64,000 nt of DNA from Agarilytica sp033852165 (lineage in GTDB: Bacteria; Pseudomonadota; Gammaproteobacteria; Pseudomonadales; Cellvibrionaceae): positions 98,241 to 162,240 of the forward strand of contig JAWSUZ010000064.1 of the NCBI GenBank assembly GCA_033852165.1. Direction: 5' to 3'. Position 1 is the stretch's first letter. The number at the start of each line of letters is the position of its first letter. The translations under genes were made by a program, and so were the position numbers. The notes under the pieces are model-generated. The model saw nothing but the letters and a program-made list of their open reading frames with translations, was not told the DNA's origin and searched no databases. This document shows positions 8,699 to 17,342 of this stretch, one piece after another.

Positions 8699-10123
8699 TT
8701 ATGTCGTCAAAATGTCGGCCATTTTATTGCTCGCTGGGGCGACTAAAATTAGAGGGATTGTCATATTTACTTTTGCACCGCTCACAATATTTTCATCAAT
8801 CCAAATTGTCCCTCCATGAGCCTCTACAATGGACTGACTAATCGCCAACCCCATCCCCAAACCGCTGTCTTTTGTCGTGTAAAACGCTTTAAAAGCTTGA
8901 CTGCCGAGAGCATCACTGTCACTGCTGTCACTGCTGTCACTGCTGTCACTGCTGTCACTGCTGTCACTGCTGTCACCAAATGGTACAAAACCCACCCCAT
9001 TATCCTCTACTGATAAACAAATATTCGACCCAACGATTTTAACCGCCAAAATAATCATCCTCTTCTCGGAAGAACCACTCTTCTCAAGGATTGCATCAAT
9101 GCTATTTTTGACAAGATTTACGACAACCTGCTGCACTTGCACCCGGTCCCCTAGCACAAGTGGAATATCGCCCTCGAATTCAAAAGAAAATTCGATAGCG
9201 TTTTTTATCAATTCTGGCTTTAACATCTCAACCGTATTATCCATCAACCCTGTAATCGAAAATTCACACACGTCTGGCTCATTTTTGATAAACGTGCGGT
9301 AGCTCGCTAAAATATCGGTAGCCATTTTGGCATGTTTCAGCGTTCGATTTAACACCTCCCCCAATTCACTTGGATCAATATCCCCCCGCTCCGCTTTCGC
9401 AATTAAACCTTGAAGGTAAGTCATTACAACAGTCATAGGCTGATTCAACTCATGCGCCAAAGCCGTCCCCATCTCCCAAAGCGTATTGACCCTCAACACA
9501 TGCGCCAATTCTGACCGCCTCTCACTCGCATTACGCTCCGCCTTTAACCGCTCCTTAGACTCCTTTTTTACTTCCTGAGTGCGCTCTTCAACCCGAATTT
9601 CGAGTTGCTGAAGCGTTCTGTCTAGCTCAAATTCAATTTTTTTTCGATCTGAAATATCCCGAATAATACCGGCAAAAAACATATCGCCTTCCAAGGGAAG
9701 TTCACTAACAGCCAAATCCATTGGAAAGGTAGACCCATTTTTACGAAGCGCCACAACTTCTCGACCAATACCGATGATCTTGGCTTCGCCTGTCGACATA
9801 TAGTTTTCGATATTCGTATCGTGCACGCTCGCGTAACTGTCAGGCATGAGAATTTTAATGTTTTTCCCAAGAACCTCTTCTTCAGAATAACCAAACAGCG
9901 TTTCTCCGGCCTTATTCAACGAATGAATAATTCCCATTTTATCAATCACAATAACCCCATCCACCATCGTTTTTAATAACGCACCAAGTAGAGTACTACT
10001 ATCAATCCCAGATTTACGGACGTCAAACTCGCGGTGCTTAAAGGAAGATTTAGGCGCCTTATTCGAGACGGACTTAGAGACGAATTTAGAGAAACGTTCC
10101 ACGCTTTGTACCCCCAGTTTCAA
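8699..10123 (-). CDS. FixL-like PAS sensor histidine kinase with repeat-expanded ATP lid
   Basis: About 474 residues. A PAS domain (residues 43-160; LMPDSYASVHD, IIGIGREV, FPMDLAVSE) closely resembles FixL, then comes a coiled coil (165-215), a HisKA-type H-box with H224 in ALAHELNQP, and an HATPase domain with N-box NLVKNSID, G1 DNGVGF and G2 GLGMGLAIS. Between G1 and the F-box (AFYTTK) lies a low-complexity insert of six SSD repeats. In heme-bearing FixL the residue before IIGIGR is the proximal histidine; here it is Lys (EAKIIGIGR), so heme oxygen sensing is unlikely. The start is uncertain: TTG at 10123 is used, and a GTG seven codons in has GGGGG upstream. It forms an operon with the FixJ-like regulator. 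Confidence 0.9.
   Translation of the reverse strand: MKLGVQSVERFSKFVSKSVSNKAPKSSFKHREFDVRKSGIDSSTLLGALLKTMVDGVIVIDKMGIIHSLNKAGETLFGYSEEEVLGKNIKILMPDSYASVHDTNIENYMSTGEAKIIGIGREVVALRKNGSTFPMDLAVSELPLEGDMFFAGIIRDISDRKKIEFELDRTLQQLEIRVEERTQEVKKESKERLKAERNASERRSELAHVLRVNTLWEMGTALAHELNQPMTVVMTYLQGLIAKAERGDIDPSELGEVLNRTLKHAKMATDILASYRTFIKNEPDVCEFSITGLMDNTVEMLKPELIKNAIEFSFEFEGDIPLVLGDRVQVQQVVVNLVKNSIDAILEKSGSSEKRMIILAVKIVGSNICLSVEDNGVGFVPFGDSSDSSDSSDSSDSSDSSDSDALGSQAFKAFYTTKDSGLGMGLAISQSIVEAHGGTIWIDENIVSGAKVNMTIPLILVAPASNKMADILTT
8921..8974. repeat. six perfect 9-bp tandem repeats within the kinase gene
   Basis: Unit ACTGCTGTC repeated six times without mismatch, flanked by partial copies. It encodes Ser-Ser-Asp on the minus strand in frame with the kinase. 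Because the unit is a multiple of three, copy-number change would alter lid length without breaking the frame. Confidence 0.97.
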
Positions 10124-10418
10124 AAAACATATGCTACAGCTTCAATACTGAGCAGGTTTTATAATGAAAGTTTTTTATTCGACAAGAATCGATTGCCTAA
10201 CAATATTTTACGTTTATACAGGTTAAAGCATAGCACTACACACAGTAAAATTTCGCTTGGATCGACAACACGATAACGCCACTGATCAGTAAAAAACCGC
10301 CGCAACAATCAGTTAAGCTTACCGAAAGAAAATAGGTAAAAAGCGGCCATAGTTGAGTGGCTATAATTGAGCGGCCTTAGAGATAGGCCGCGAATAAAGG
10401 AAGGATTAAGAGGGTAGC

Positions 10419-11003
10419 TTAGAGCATCCCCGCCTGCCCCAATAATATTGTACTTTTTACCAGCTCCCTTGTGGATTTGCTTTTAAGGTCTGCCTTCTGC
10501 TCAGAAAACAACAGTAATACGCGATCAATAATGACCTTTAGCATACCCGGCTGTAAATCCTGGAACATATTGATACCGTTTTCCTTGGCCACCTCATCGA
10601 TAAACACATAAATACGACCTAAAAAGACGGTATCAAATTCGTCAAACGCTTCACGCGAGCTGATACCAGGAAAACGCGTAGATTCCGTAAACGGCGAGCG
10701 GCTGTTATACAACAGGAAGTCTGACAATTGATTCTGCTTGATACCTCGGCCTGAGTGGGAACGAATTTGCTCCACTAATCCCTTAGTCAACATGCGGAAC
10801 TTACTCAAATGTCGAGGGGGGCGGTCGTGTGAAAATAATAATTTTACACCGGCAGCACTCATACCCGTAAATCGAGCAAGGACCGATAATTTACCGTACT
10901 CGTTAATACCTCCAAATGGCAATGCCGTTTCCAGCCTGCCAGCAAACCCAGGCAAATGCTTGGGGGTTAACTCCATTGATTCTTCAACGATCTTCGTCGC
11001 CAT
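10419..11003 (-). CDS. conserved-looking protein of unknown function
   Basis: A 194-residue soluble protein I do not recognise. Its first 80 residues include LSVLARFTGMSAAGVKLLFSHDRPPRHLSKFRM, whose helix-turn-helix rhythm (small residue then VKLLF) could be a DNA-binding unit, but this is weak. The rest is helical and basic, with several RxSR and FxE segments and a C-terminal helix ending LLGQAGML. The ATG has CAGG about 7 bases upstream. It is transcribed alone; the 0.3 kb between it and the kinase (10124-10418) shows only a GC-rich hairpin near 10370-10392. Confidence 0.6.
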   Translation of the reverse strand: MATKIVEESMELTPKHLPGFAGRLETALPFGGINEYGKLSVLARFTGMSAAGVKLLFSHDRPPRHLSKFRMLTKGLVEQIRSHSGRGIKQNQLSDFLLYNSRSPFTESTRFPGISSREAFDEFDTVFLGRIYVFIDEVAKENGINMFQDLQPGMLKVIIDRVLLLFSEQKADLKSKSTRELVKSTILLGQAGML

Positions 11004-11550
11004 TGGTTACCTGATCCTTTGAGTCTTTGACACAGAACAAGCAGAGTAAAAGCATTGATAGTTTTAGCTGACTATAATTAGCAGCCAAATCAACGATCAC
11101 CCAATAGGCATTCCTAGCCGGCTATCAGGTCTCCCAACCTATACAACCAATCTCATACCAGCCTATATTAGCAGCACCCCTAAGCTAACATTCACCATCA
11201 AAGGTTGTATTAGCTAGCCGCCATACTTTAACTGTAGTTTAAACTCTTTATTATTTGTTTAATATTTATCCGCAGAGTTTAGTGCTTTAATGAGTTTTAA
11301 ACCACTTATTTATGACAACAATACGAACGCCTTTTAAGATGAAACCCCCTTACCTAGCGTATTTTCCCTCAATACCGTCCCCAAACAGCCAAAAAGTTTC
11401 TTTTCGCGCCATTTCCTGCAATTAAACTTTAAACTTATTTAAAACCTTTAACTATTGCTTTAAAGTGCGAACCTTGAAGCGGGCACAATTAAGTCTAACC
11501 CCCACCGATAACCAGCCTCAATACTGGAAGCCACAACACAGAGAAACGTC
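11004..11550. other. AT-rich gap without a credible gene
   Basis: A 547-base divergent region between the unknown minus-strand gene and the YezG-like gene. The stretch 11220-11300 and 11400-11465 is strongly AT-rich and probably holds promoters for both sides. I found no convincing small ORF or RNA gene. Confidence 0.6.
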
Positions 11551-12073
11551 TATGAGTAAGGAACGAAGTTCACAACAGATCTCTCACGTAACAACCGGGT
11601 ATGCACACACGATTCAGAAGATCGTCGATTGGGCAGAGCAATATGAACCCTGGACAAGCATTCGCATTGATGGTTTTGTGGAATCCTCTAAAACGATGTC
11701 TTACCTTGCCACTTCGCAAGCTTTTGGAATAAAGACATTTACCCCACTCAAAATCAGTTTAGAAAGCGGAAGAAAACTCGAAGACCTGTTACAGGAATTG
11801 TATGACGAATTAGTCCCAGACGCCCACGCCAATCAGTGGAATAAATTACGATTAATATATGACAGACTCAGGGACCAGCCTTTCATTTCCACCCAATGGG
11901 ATGAAGATTATGCATGGCTGAGTAGAGTCTCCGCCGCAAGTGATGAATACCTCGCGCTGGATACGGAGTCAGAGCACTGTATTTTAACCTGGAAAGGTCT
12001 CGCCAAAAATAAACCTCGCCCATGGCTCAACACTTTATCCTCTGTTGAACCTGAAATACTGATGGAGAAATAA
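11551..12073 (+). CDS. YezG/DUF600-like protein, possible immunity protein
   Basis: A 173-residue acidic protein from the ATG at 11551 (MSKERSSQQISHV). It shares its layout with the protein at 59701: an N-terminal helix, a strand with RIDGF, a helical DLLQELYDELVPD stretch, then WNKLRLIYD, an acidic aromatic WDEDYAWL segment and the ending WKGL-K-PRPW. The order W...strand...acidic D/E-rich YD...W recalls DUF600 (YezG) immunity proteins, but that is a remote comparison from memory. Just downstream on the opposite strand is a broken AHH nuclease gene, which makes an immunity role plausible. A longer start at 11465 is possible but poorly conserved in style. Confidence 0.6.
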
Positions 12074-12082
12074 TTACGTCAC

Positions 12083-12473
12083 ATGAAAGAAACGGATAGC
12101 CCCAATCAATTACCCGAATGCATGTGGTGTATCGACAACAATGGCACGCTATGGCAATCAACCCCTTATCGGGGCAGGCTTACCCAAGCAATTACAAGCG
12201 CGCTTGCTGAGTACAGCCCATCGTATGTGGTCATGCCCCCGCGAAAAAAATCTATTTCAGCGGTATAACAACACTCGGAAAACAGCTGCGTTTTATATCG
12301 GGAAACCAAATAAAAGGAAGGCCTCTCGACTTAGCCCTTCACCGCAATGCTTTCCGGTGGATACCGAAATTCAAAGGCTCCTAATCCGATATAAGAAAAA
12401 TGGGCATGAATTAAACCACACCAAACAGCGTATCAGTGCAGTCTATTCCGCCCGCTCTTCCAAAGGAGAATAA
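12083..12473 (+). pseudogene. frameshifted hypothetical gene
   Basis: The first frame opens with an ATG 9 bases after the previous stop and reads MKETDSPNQLPECMWCIDNN to VVMPPRKKSISAV before stopping at 12268. The +1 frame continues from the same place as REKNLFQRYNNTRKTAAFYI and runs open to 12473. Merging the frames at the CCCCCGCGAAAAAAA run (about 12237-12252) gives one protein of about 130 residues. Deletion of one A from the A7 run restores it. This may be a real mutation, transcriptional slippage or a sequencing error. I do not recognise the product. Its position beside the YezG-like gene and the AHH gene suggests a shared accessory locus. Confidence 0.45.
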
Positions 12474-12559
12474 CGTATATAACGAGGCTGACAACCAGCC
12501 TCTAACATTCCACCAATCGTGTGGAGGTTGATACGCATTTCCGCTTCAGTTGTCGAATT

Positions 12560-13174
12560 TTACAATTTATTCCACAACCATAATTCGTAGTTTTTAGTGT
12601 GAGATTCACGATGGGCACTCGCGTGTGACTCTAGCCAGTGATGTGCTTTAAATGGCCTTTTCCTCTCCATCCAAGCCCCATTATCCCCATCATTGATACC
12701 GACCCCTAGCAGGTGCATTCGTACACGTGCCTTATTCGCATTTTCAGTTCATCCGCGTCCCGGCACCACATGATGCGCGGCATGTCGGGTTGACGGTTGA
12801 GGGCGCCCTTTCGCTCGCATATTCCGTTCAAGCCCCAAGGATGGGTGATGCGCTTCTCCCTTTAAACGTTTTTGCCTTGCTCGGGCTTCCTGATCCGATT
12901 CGCCAGGGAGAGCTCTGTTATTTTTTTGATAACACTCCATACGCGCACAAATAAAACCAAGCGTATCAATATGAGCAGCTTCTCTTTTTAAATGTGCAAA
13001 GTCAGATTTTTGCTGCCAGAGCCTGGAGTCTTTTTGTTCTGAGGTTTCACCCTCGGGAGGAGATTGCGAATAGTATTGATTAGCTTTAGCCCGAAACTCA
13101 GCTAGTCGCCGTTCGAATTGATTTTCGTTTTCATGATAAAGGGGCGTTAACCGACGTCCGTTAGCGTATTCCAT
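12560..13174 (-). pseudogene. AHH-domain nuclease gene with one in-frame stop
   Basis: Reading from the ATG at 13174 (AGGA 9 bases upstream), 141 codons lead to a TGA at 12749-12751. The same frame then continues for 63 more codons to TAA. Across the stop the translation keeps the AHH nuclease pattern: LERNMRAKGRPQPSTRHAAHH, VVPGRG, stop, TENANKARVRMHLLGVGI, NDGDNGAWM, then AHHWLESHASAHRESHT. The AHH histidines, the ND-DNG-W motif and the second HH fit the AHH branch of HNH-like toxin nucleases. So a 205-codon gene seems inactivated by a single nonsense change. Intact length would be near 204 residues, consistent with stand-alone AHH proteins rather than a broken large toxin. Confidence 0.82.
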
Positions 13175-13751
13175 TTCGTAATCCTAGCGTGTTTACATAT
13201 TTGCTGGAATGAATCCTATCAGGATGATTTTACTGCAAAAGTGAACCATGCCACATTCACGTATTAAGACGCCACCCTGACGCATACAAACTCTTTGAGT
13301 CGTTAATCTTGTCACATTTTGCATGCAAATACGCATTTCAACATGAGTGATCTGAGCCTTCGATTGTCACCGTATTTTTTCTATTACAGATAACTATTAC
13401 AGACACGCACAACTTAGTGAGAATACAGTGAAATCAATCACAGCCACACTCAACTTTTAGATGCTTTCACCGTACCAATAAACAACAACGATGGAATCAA
13501 AAAAGTAAAAACAAATTTTGACAATGCATCACACTCGATGCGATTGAGGATATTCTTTCTAGCCGTCCATTAACCTACGGCGGATACCGCCAAGATGGGG
13601 AAAATCGTTTCTATAATTTCCATTTACTTCGTTAACATCTCTCGAGTTTAATCTTTCAATATATTACTGTTGCACTTGGTTGTGTCTATAAAATTCTGGT
13701 CATAGAGTTATGGTCATAGCTTCTGACAAGCTTACTCTAAAACCTTTGCAT
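13175..13751. other. gap with a possible gene remnant
   Basis: A 577-base region without an intact gene. A start-less open stretch on the plus strand (13522-13635) reads DAIEDILSSRPLTYGGYRQD then ENRFYNFHLLR before TAA, which looks like the C-terminus of a real small protein whose 5' part is lost. No match is known to me. The remainder is AT-rich. Confidence 0.4.
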
Positions 13752-14204
13752 TCAATCAACACTTTCAGCCTGGCTCATTTTATTGGCATAAACCGATACC
13801 CCGTTATAGCTCGTCTCAAACTCGTCAACATCAAAGAATCCATATGCTCGATACAACCTTTTTGCGGGCACATTGGTCTTAGCCACATATAAACTTGCAG
13901 CCCCAGCTATTTTAGACAGGAGAAATTCCAACAGACTGCGCCCTATTCCTAGACCTCGTGAGTCAGGATGAACAAATAATGCGCGAACCTCAGATTTAAA
14001 ATGAGCGCCATAAGCCACGACTCGGCTATCGACTACATAGACATAAATATCGGATTCCTTCAGCTCGGCTAAACGTCCAGCGTCACTCTCCAACGGAAGA
14101 AGTTGAAAAACCTGAGATTCAAAACGAAGCTCGTCCAACTTGGATCGTTTGTATATATTCTTAATAGCAGAAAAATCGCTTTCCATAAACTGACGTACAT
14201 TCAT
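13752..14204 (-). CDS. GNAT-family N-acetyltransferase
   Basis: A 150-residue single GNAT domain. Motif A is seen as VRALFVHPDSRGLGIGRSLLEFLL, which contains the pyrophosphate-binding R/Q-x-x-G-x-G/A signature (RGLGIG). Motif B follows as SLYVAKTNVPAKRLYRAYGFF, with the asparagine-tyrosine-GF ending typical of the family. These enzymes transfer acetyl from acetyl-CoA to an amine; the substrate is not predictable. It is transcribed alone. Confidence 0.9.
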   Translation of the reverse strand: MNVRQFMESDFSAIKNIYKRSKLDELRFESQVFQLLPLESDAGRLAELKESDIYVYVVDSRVVAYGAHFKSEVRALFVHPDSRGLGIGRSLLEFLLSKIAGAASLYVAKTNVPAKRLYRAYGFFDVDEFETSYNGVSVYANKMSQAESVD

Positions 14205-14305
14205 AACTCTAAACTAGCAGTTTGCTAGAGCCCATCCAATATTGATCGACACATAGAATACTGAAAATAAGACAAAACACAAAGAGGAACGGTGGAAAGT
14301 CCGCT

Positions 14306-15625
14306 TTACAAACCCAATTCAATTAGAATTAACGCCAGCATTAAGCCAAAAATCGGCACTATTGTTGTAACACCGAATAAAGGCCAATACGCCGCTTTAT
14401 GCGTTTCCCGACAAATAACACGAATCGTAGTCACGATATAACCACTGTGCGGCAAAGAATCCAACATTCCAGATGATATCGCCGTCACACGGTGTAGGTG
14501 CTCCGCATTAACACCCGCATCTAAATAATGCGGTGCCAACTCTGGCAGAGCAATAGTTTGGCCGCCAGAAGCTGACCCCGTAATCCCCGCAACAACCGTT
14601 ACCGCAATCGCCGCGCTAACCAGTTCGTTGCCTTCCATGCTTGTTAAAGTGGACACGATTAGATCAAAGGCTGGTGACATTTTTACCACAGCAGCAAACC
14701 CCACCACAGCAGAGGTATTGGCTATCGCCATCAATGCTCCATAAGATCCGTCATCAAAAATTTCGGGTAAATGCTCTTTAATATACCGATAATTAATGGC
14801 TGCCAAACACAAGCATCCCGCAAGTAACGATACCGTTAACGCGTTCTCACGAAGCTCACCATGAACTAAAAATGCCGTCAATAAAACAATAAGCAGAGGG
14901 ATTATCCCGGTAACAGCGTGCGGTAACTTAGCAATATCTTCCGGCGTCAAGTCAACAGATTCATCTGCTTCCGCCCCAAATCCTTCATTATTGAGTTGTG
15001 CTCGCTTAACCATACGATTGAGCCATAATGCCCCTGCGACAGCCATAAAAATAGCAACAACCAAACTCACCTCCCAAGCCGCATAAGGACTAGTATTGAG
15101 GTATTTAATCGGAATCCAATTCTGAATTTCTGGCGACCCGGCAGACGTCATTGTAAAGGTAACAGAACCAAAGGCTAAAGCCGCAGGGATAAAACGATGG
15201 GGAACATTCGCATCACGAAAAAGACTGACAGCCATCGGATACACCGAAAAAGCCACCACAAATAAACTCACGCCGCCGTAAGTTAATACCGCACAAGCTG
15301 TGACAATCGAAAACACGGCGCGGTCTTTTCCCACCCTCGCAACAATCCAATGCGCTAAGCTATCAGCAGCCCCCGATCTGCCCATCAATTTACCGAATAA
15401 ACTGCCCAATAAAAACATCAGAAACCAGTCGCGAAAAAAGGTCGCAAAGCCAGCCGAATAGCCTCGAATAAAATTTTCACTGCCGCCAGAGGAAAATATA
15501 CTAATGTCGCCAGTTATCGCCACCAACAATGCGCACAGCGGTGTTGTAAGAAATAGAGTAACGCCACGCAGGGAGAGATAGATGAGTATTGCTAACCCAC
15601 ACACCAATCCAATTAAACTCAGCAT
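14306..15625 (-). CDS. GntP-family permease (second of tandem pair)
   Basis: A 439-residue integral membrane protein with 11-12 hydrophobic segments. It has GntP-family hallmarks: LTYGGVSLFVVAFSVYPMA, TSAGSPEIQNWIPIKY, GITGSASGGQTIALPELAPHY and a C-terminal SGMLDSLPHSGYIVTTIRV. GntP members import gluconate or other small carboxylates with protons; this lineage is distant from the E. coli enzymes, so the substrate is open. It lies 54 bases downstream of a close paralogue, pointing to tandem duplication and co-transcription. Confidence 0.85.
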   Translation of the reverse strand: MLSLIGLVCGLAILIYLSLRGVTLFLTTPLCALLVAITGDISIFSSGGSENFIRGYSAGFATFFRDWFLMFLLGSLFGKLMGRSGAADSLAHWIVARVGKDRAVFSIVTACAVLTYGGVSLFVVAFSVYPMAVSLFRDANVPHRFIPAALAFGSVTFTMTSAGSPEIQNWIPIKYLNTSPYAAWEVSLVVAIFMAVAGALWLNRMVKRAQLNNEGFGAEADESVDLTPEDIAKLPHAVTGIIPLLIVLLTAFLVHGELRENALTVSLLAGCLCLAAINYRYIKEHLPEIFDDGSYGALMAIANTSAVVGFAAVVKMSPAFDLIVSTLTSMEGNELVSAAIAVTVVAGITGSASGGQTIALPELAPHYLDAGVNAEHLHRVTAISSGMLDSLPHSGYIVTTIRVICRETHKAAYWPLFGVTTIVPIFGLMLALILIELGL

Positions 15626-15679
15626 GTTATTTCCTGAATATTCATAGCTTCACATTCTGCTCGTAGTCTTATCACTCAA

Positions 15680-16996
15680 TCACATCCCTAAGCTAATCAG
15701 AGCGAGTGCGAGTAGCAATCCCAGCATCGGAATAACAACTGTCAGAGCCGCCATACTTCCATACGAGGCTTTATGGGTTTCTTTACAGATTACGCGAATC
15801 GTAGTCACCACATACCCGTTATGCGGCAAGGTATCTAATGCCCCGGAAGCAATCGCCGTTATCCGATGTAAATGCTCCGGGTCAACACCGGCTTCTAAAT
15901 AATGCGGCGCAAGTTCAGGCAATGCAATCGTCTGCCCACCCGATGCCGAACCCGTCAGTCCCGCGACCGTCGTGATCGCCAATCCCGCGCCTAACAAGGC
16001 ACTACCTTCCATACTTGTCATAGCATCCACAACAGAAATAAATGCTGGTGATAGTTTTGCAACATAGCCAAACCCCACCACGGCAGAGGTATTACCGATT
16101 GCCAATAAGGCGCTGTAAGTTCCATCGGTCAATGTGGCTGAAGCATCTTTGAGATAACGAAAGTTAGTGATCCCTATGACAAAACAGCCGGAAAGCAAAG
16201 CCACAACCAAAGCATCCTCCTTGAGCTGTTCATGGGTTAAATAAGCCGTTCCCAGGACAACAATGAGCGGTAGGAAACCTGTAACCGGATGGGGTAGCCT
16301 TGCGATATCTTCAGCCGTTAAGACCGAAGCTGACGAATCCTTCCTTCCATACCCCTCAGAATTAGCATCCGCCCTTCTAACCATATAACGCAGCCATAAC
16401 ATCCCAGTAACCGCCATAAATATAGCAACTACCAGGCTCACTTCCCATGCGGCGAATGGAGTGGTCCCTAAATACTTAATCGGAATCCAATTCTGAATTT
16501 CAGGTGACCCTGCGGAGGTCATAGTAAAGGTGACAGAGCCAAATCCCAGCGTCGCAGGAATCAAGCGATGAGGAATATTCGCATCACGAAATAGGCTCAT
16601 CGCCATCGGGTAAACAGAGAACGCAACGATAAATAAACTCACGCCACCATAGGTCAATAAAGCACAGGCCAAAACCACAGAAAAAACCGCGTGCTTACGA
16701 CCAAATTTTTTAACGACAAAATTAGCCAAGCTATCGGCTGCGCCAGAGCCTTCCATCAATTTCCCAAAAATACTGCCCAGTAAAAACATGAAAAACCAGG
16801 ACTCAAGGAAGGCTGCAAATCCTGTCATGTAACCACGAATAAAGCTGTCCGAACCAACCGTCGCAAACACCGTGATGTCACCGCTGAGTGTCACTATTAG
16901 CGCACACACGGGAGCACATATAAATAAATTTACACCACGCATCGAGAGGTATATCAGCAGACCTAGGCCACAGGTAAGGCCAACCATACTCAGCAT
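15680..16996 (-). CDS. GntP-family permease (first of tandem pair)
   Basis: A 438-residue membrane protein, colinear with the next gene over its whole length and sharing its key blocks: LTYGGVSLFIVAFSVYPMA, TSAGSPEIQNWIPIKYLG, GLTGSASGGQTIALPELAPHY and DTLPHNGYVVTTIRVICKETHKA. The main divergence is the cytoplasmic loop around residues 215-240 (Ser/Asp-rich in one copy, Glu-rich in the other) and a few membrane segments, consistent with altered regulation or substrate after duplication. No sugar-acid kinase or dehydratase is next to it, so the transported carboxylate cannot be inferred. Confidence 0.85.
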   Translation of the reverse strand: MLSMVGLTCGLGLLIYLSMRGVNLFICAPVCALIVTLSGDITVFATVGSDSFIRGYMTGFAAFLESWFFMFLLGSIFGKLMEGSGAADSLANFVVKKFGRKHAVFSVVLACALLTYGGVSLFIVAFSVYPMAMSLFRDANIPHRLIPATLGFGSVTFTMTSAGSPEIQNWIPIKYLGTTPFAAWEVSLVVAIFMAVTGMLWLRYMVRRADANSEGYGRKDSSASVLTAEDIARLPHPVTGFLPLIVVLGTAYLTHEQLKEDALVVALLSGCFVIGITNFRYLKDASATLTDGTYSALLAIGNTSAVVGFGYVAKLSPAFISVVDAMTSMEGSALLGAGLAITTVAGLTGSASGGQTIALPELAPHYLEAGVDPEHLHRITAIASGALDTLPHNGYVVTTIRVICKETHKASYGSMAALTVVIPMLGLLLALALISLGM

Positions 16997-17243
16997 GCAA
17001 TAACCTGATTAATAATAGATTTTGACGACACGGTTTTGACCCTAATATTGATCCCGATAGATAAGATACGGATCAAGATAATGACGATTAACGCCTTCGG
17101 ATACAGGCATCTAAAGATTCGTATACATGCAACCCGAGGAAGATAAAGCCATGCATTGGAGATGCTAAAAGGCTTTCCCCCACTATTGAGAATAGCCCCT
17201 TTTTATACAGATACAAATTAAGCCGAGATCTGTTTATATCAGC

Positions 17244-17287
17244 GGGGAAAGGGGACGGGAGACCGGTGACGGGAGACGGGAGACGGG
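17244..17287. repeat. G-rich heptamer array A
   Basis: Degenerate units of GGGAGAC/GGGGAC/GGTGAC type on the plus strand, for example GGGAGACGGGAGACGGG. It sits about 55 bases beyond the stop of the sodium:solute symporter gene. The wider gap 16997-17342 has no gene. Confidence 0.85.
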
Positions 17288-17342
17288 TAGAGTATAAATG
17301 GGCTAGCAACAATATATATTGCCAGACCTTTGATACGGAAAC

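Noticed and set aside
12242..12255. A7 run as a -1 programmed frameshift site
   Set aside because: The open downstream frame is +1, not -1, relative to the upstream frame.
12560..12760. AHH gene read as having two compensating frameshifts
   Set aside because: Translation in the original frame through the TGA gives a better AHH pattern (TENANKARVRMHLLGVGIND), so one nonsense change is simpler.
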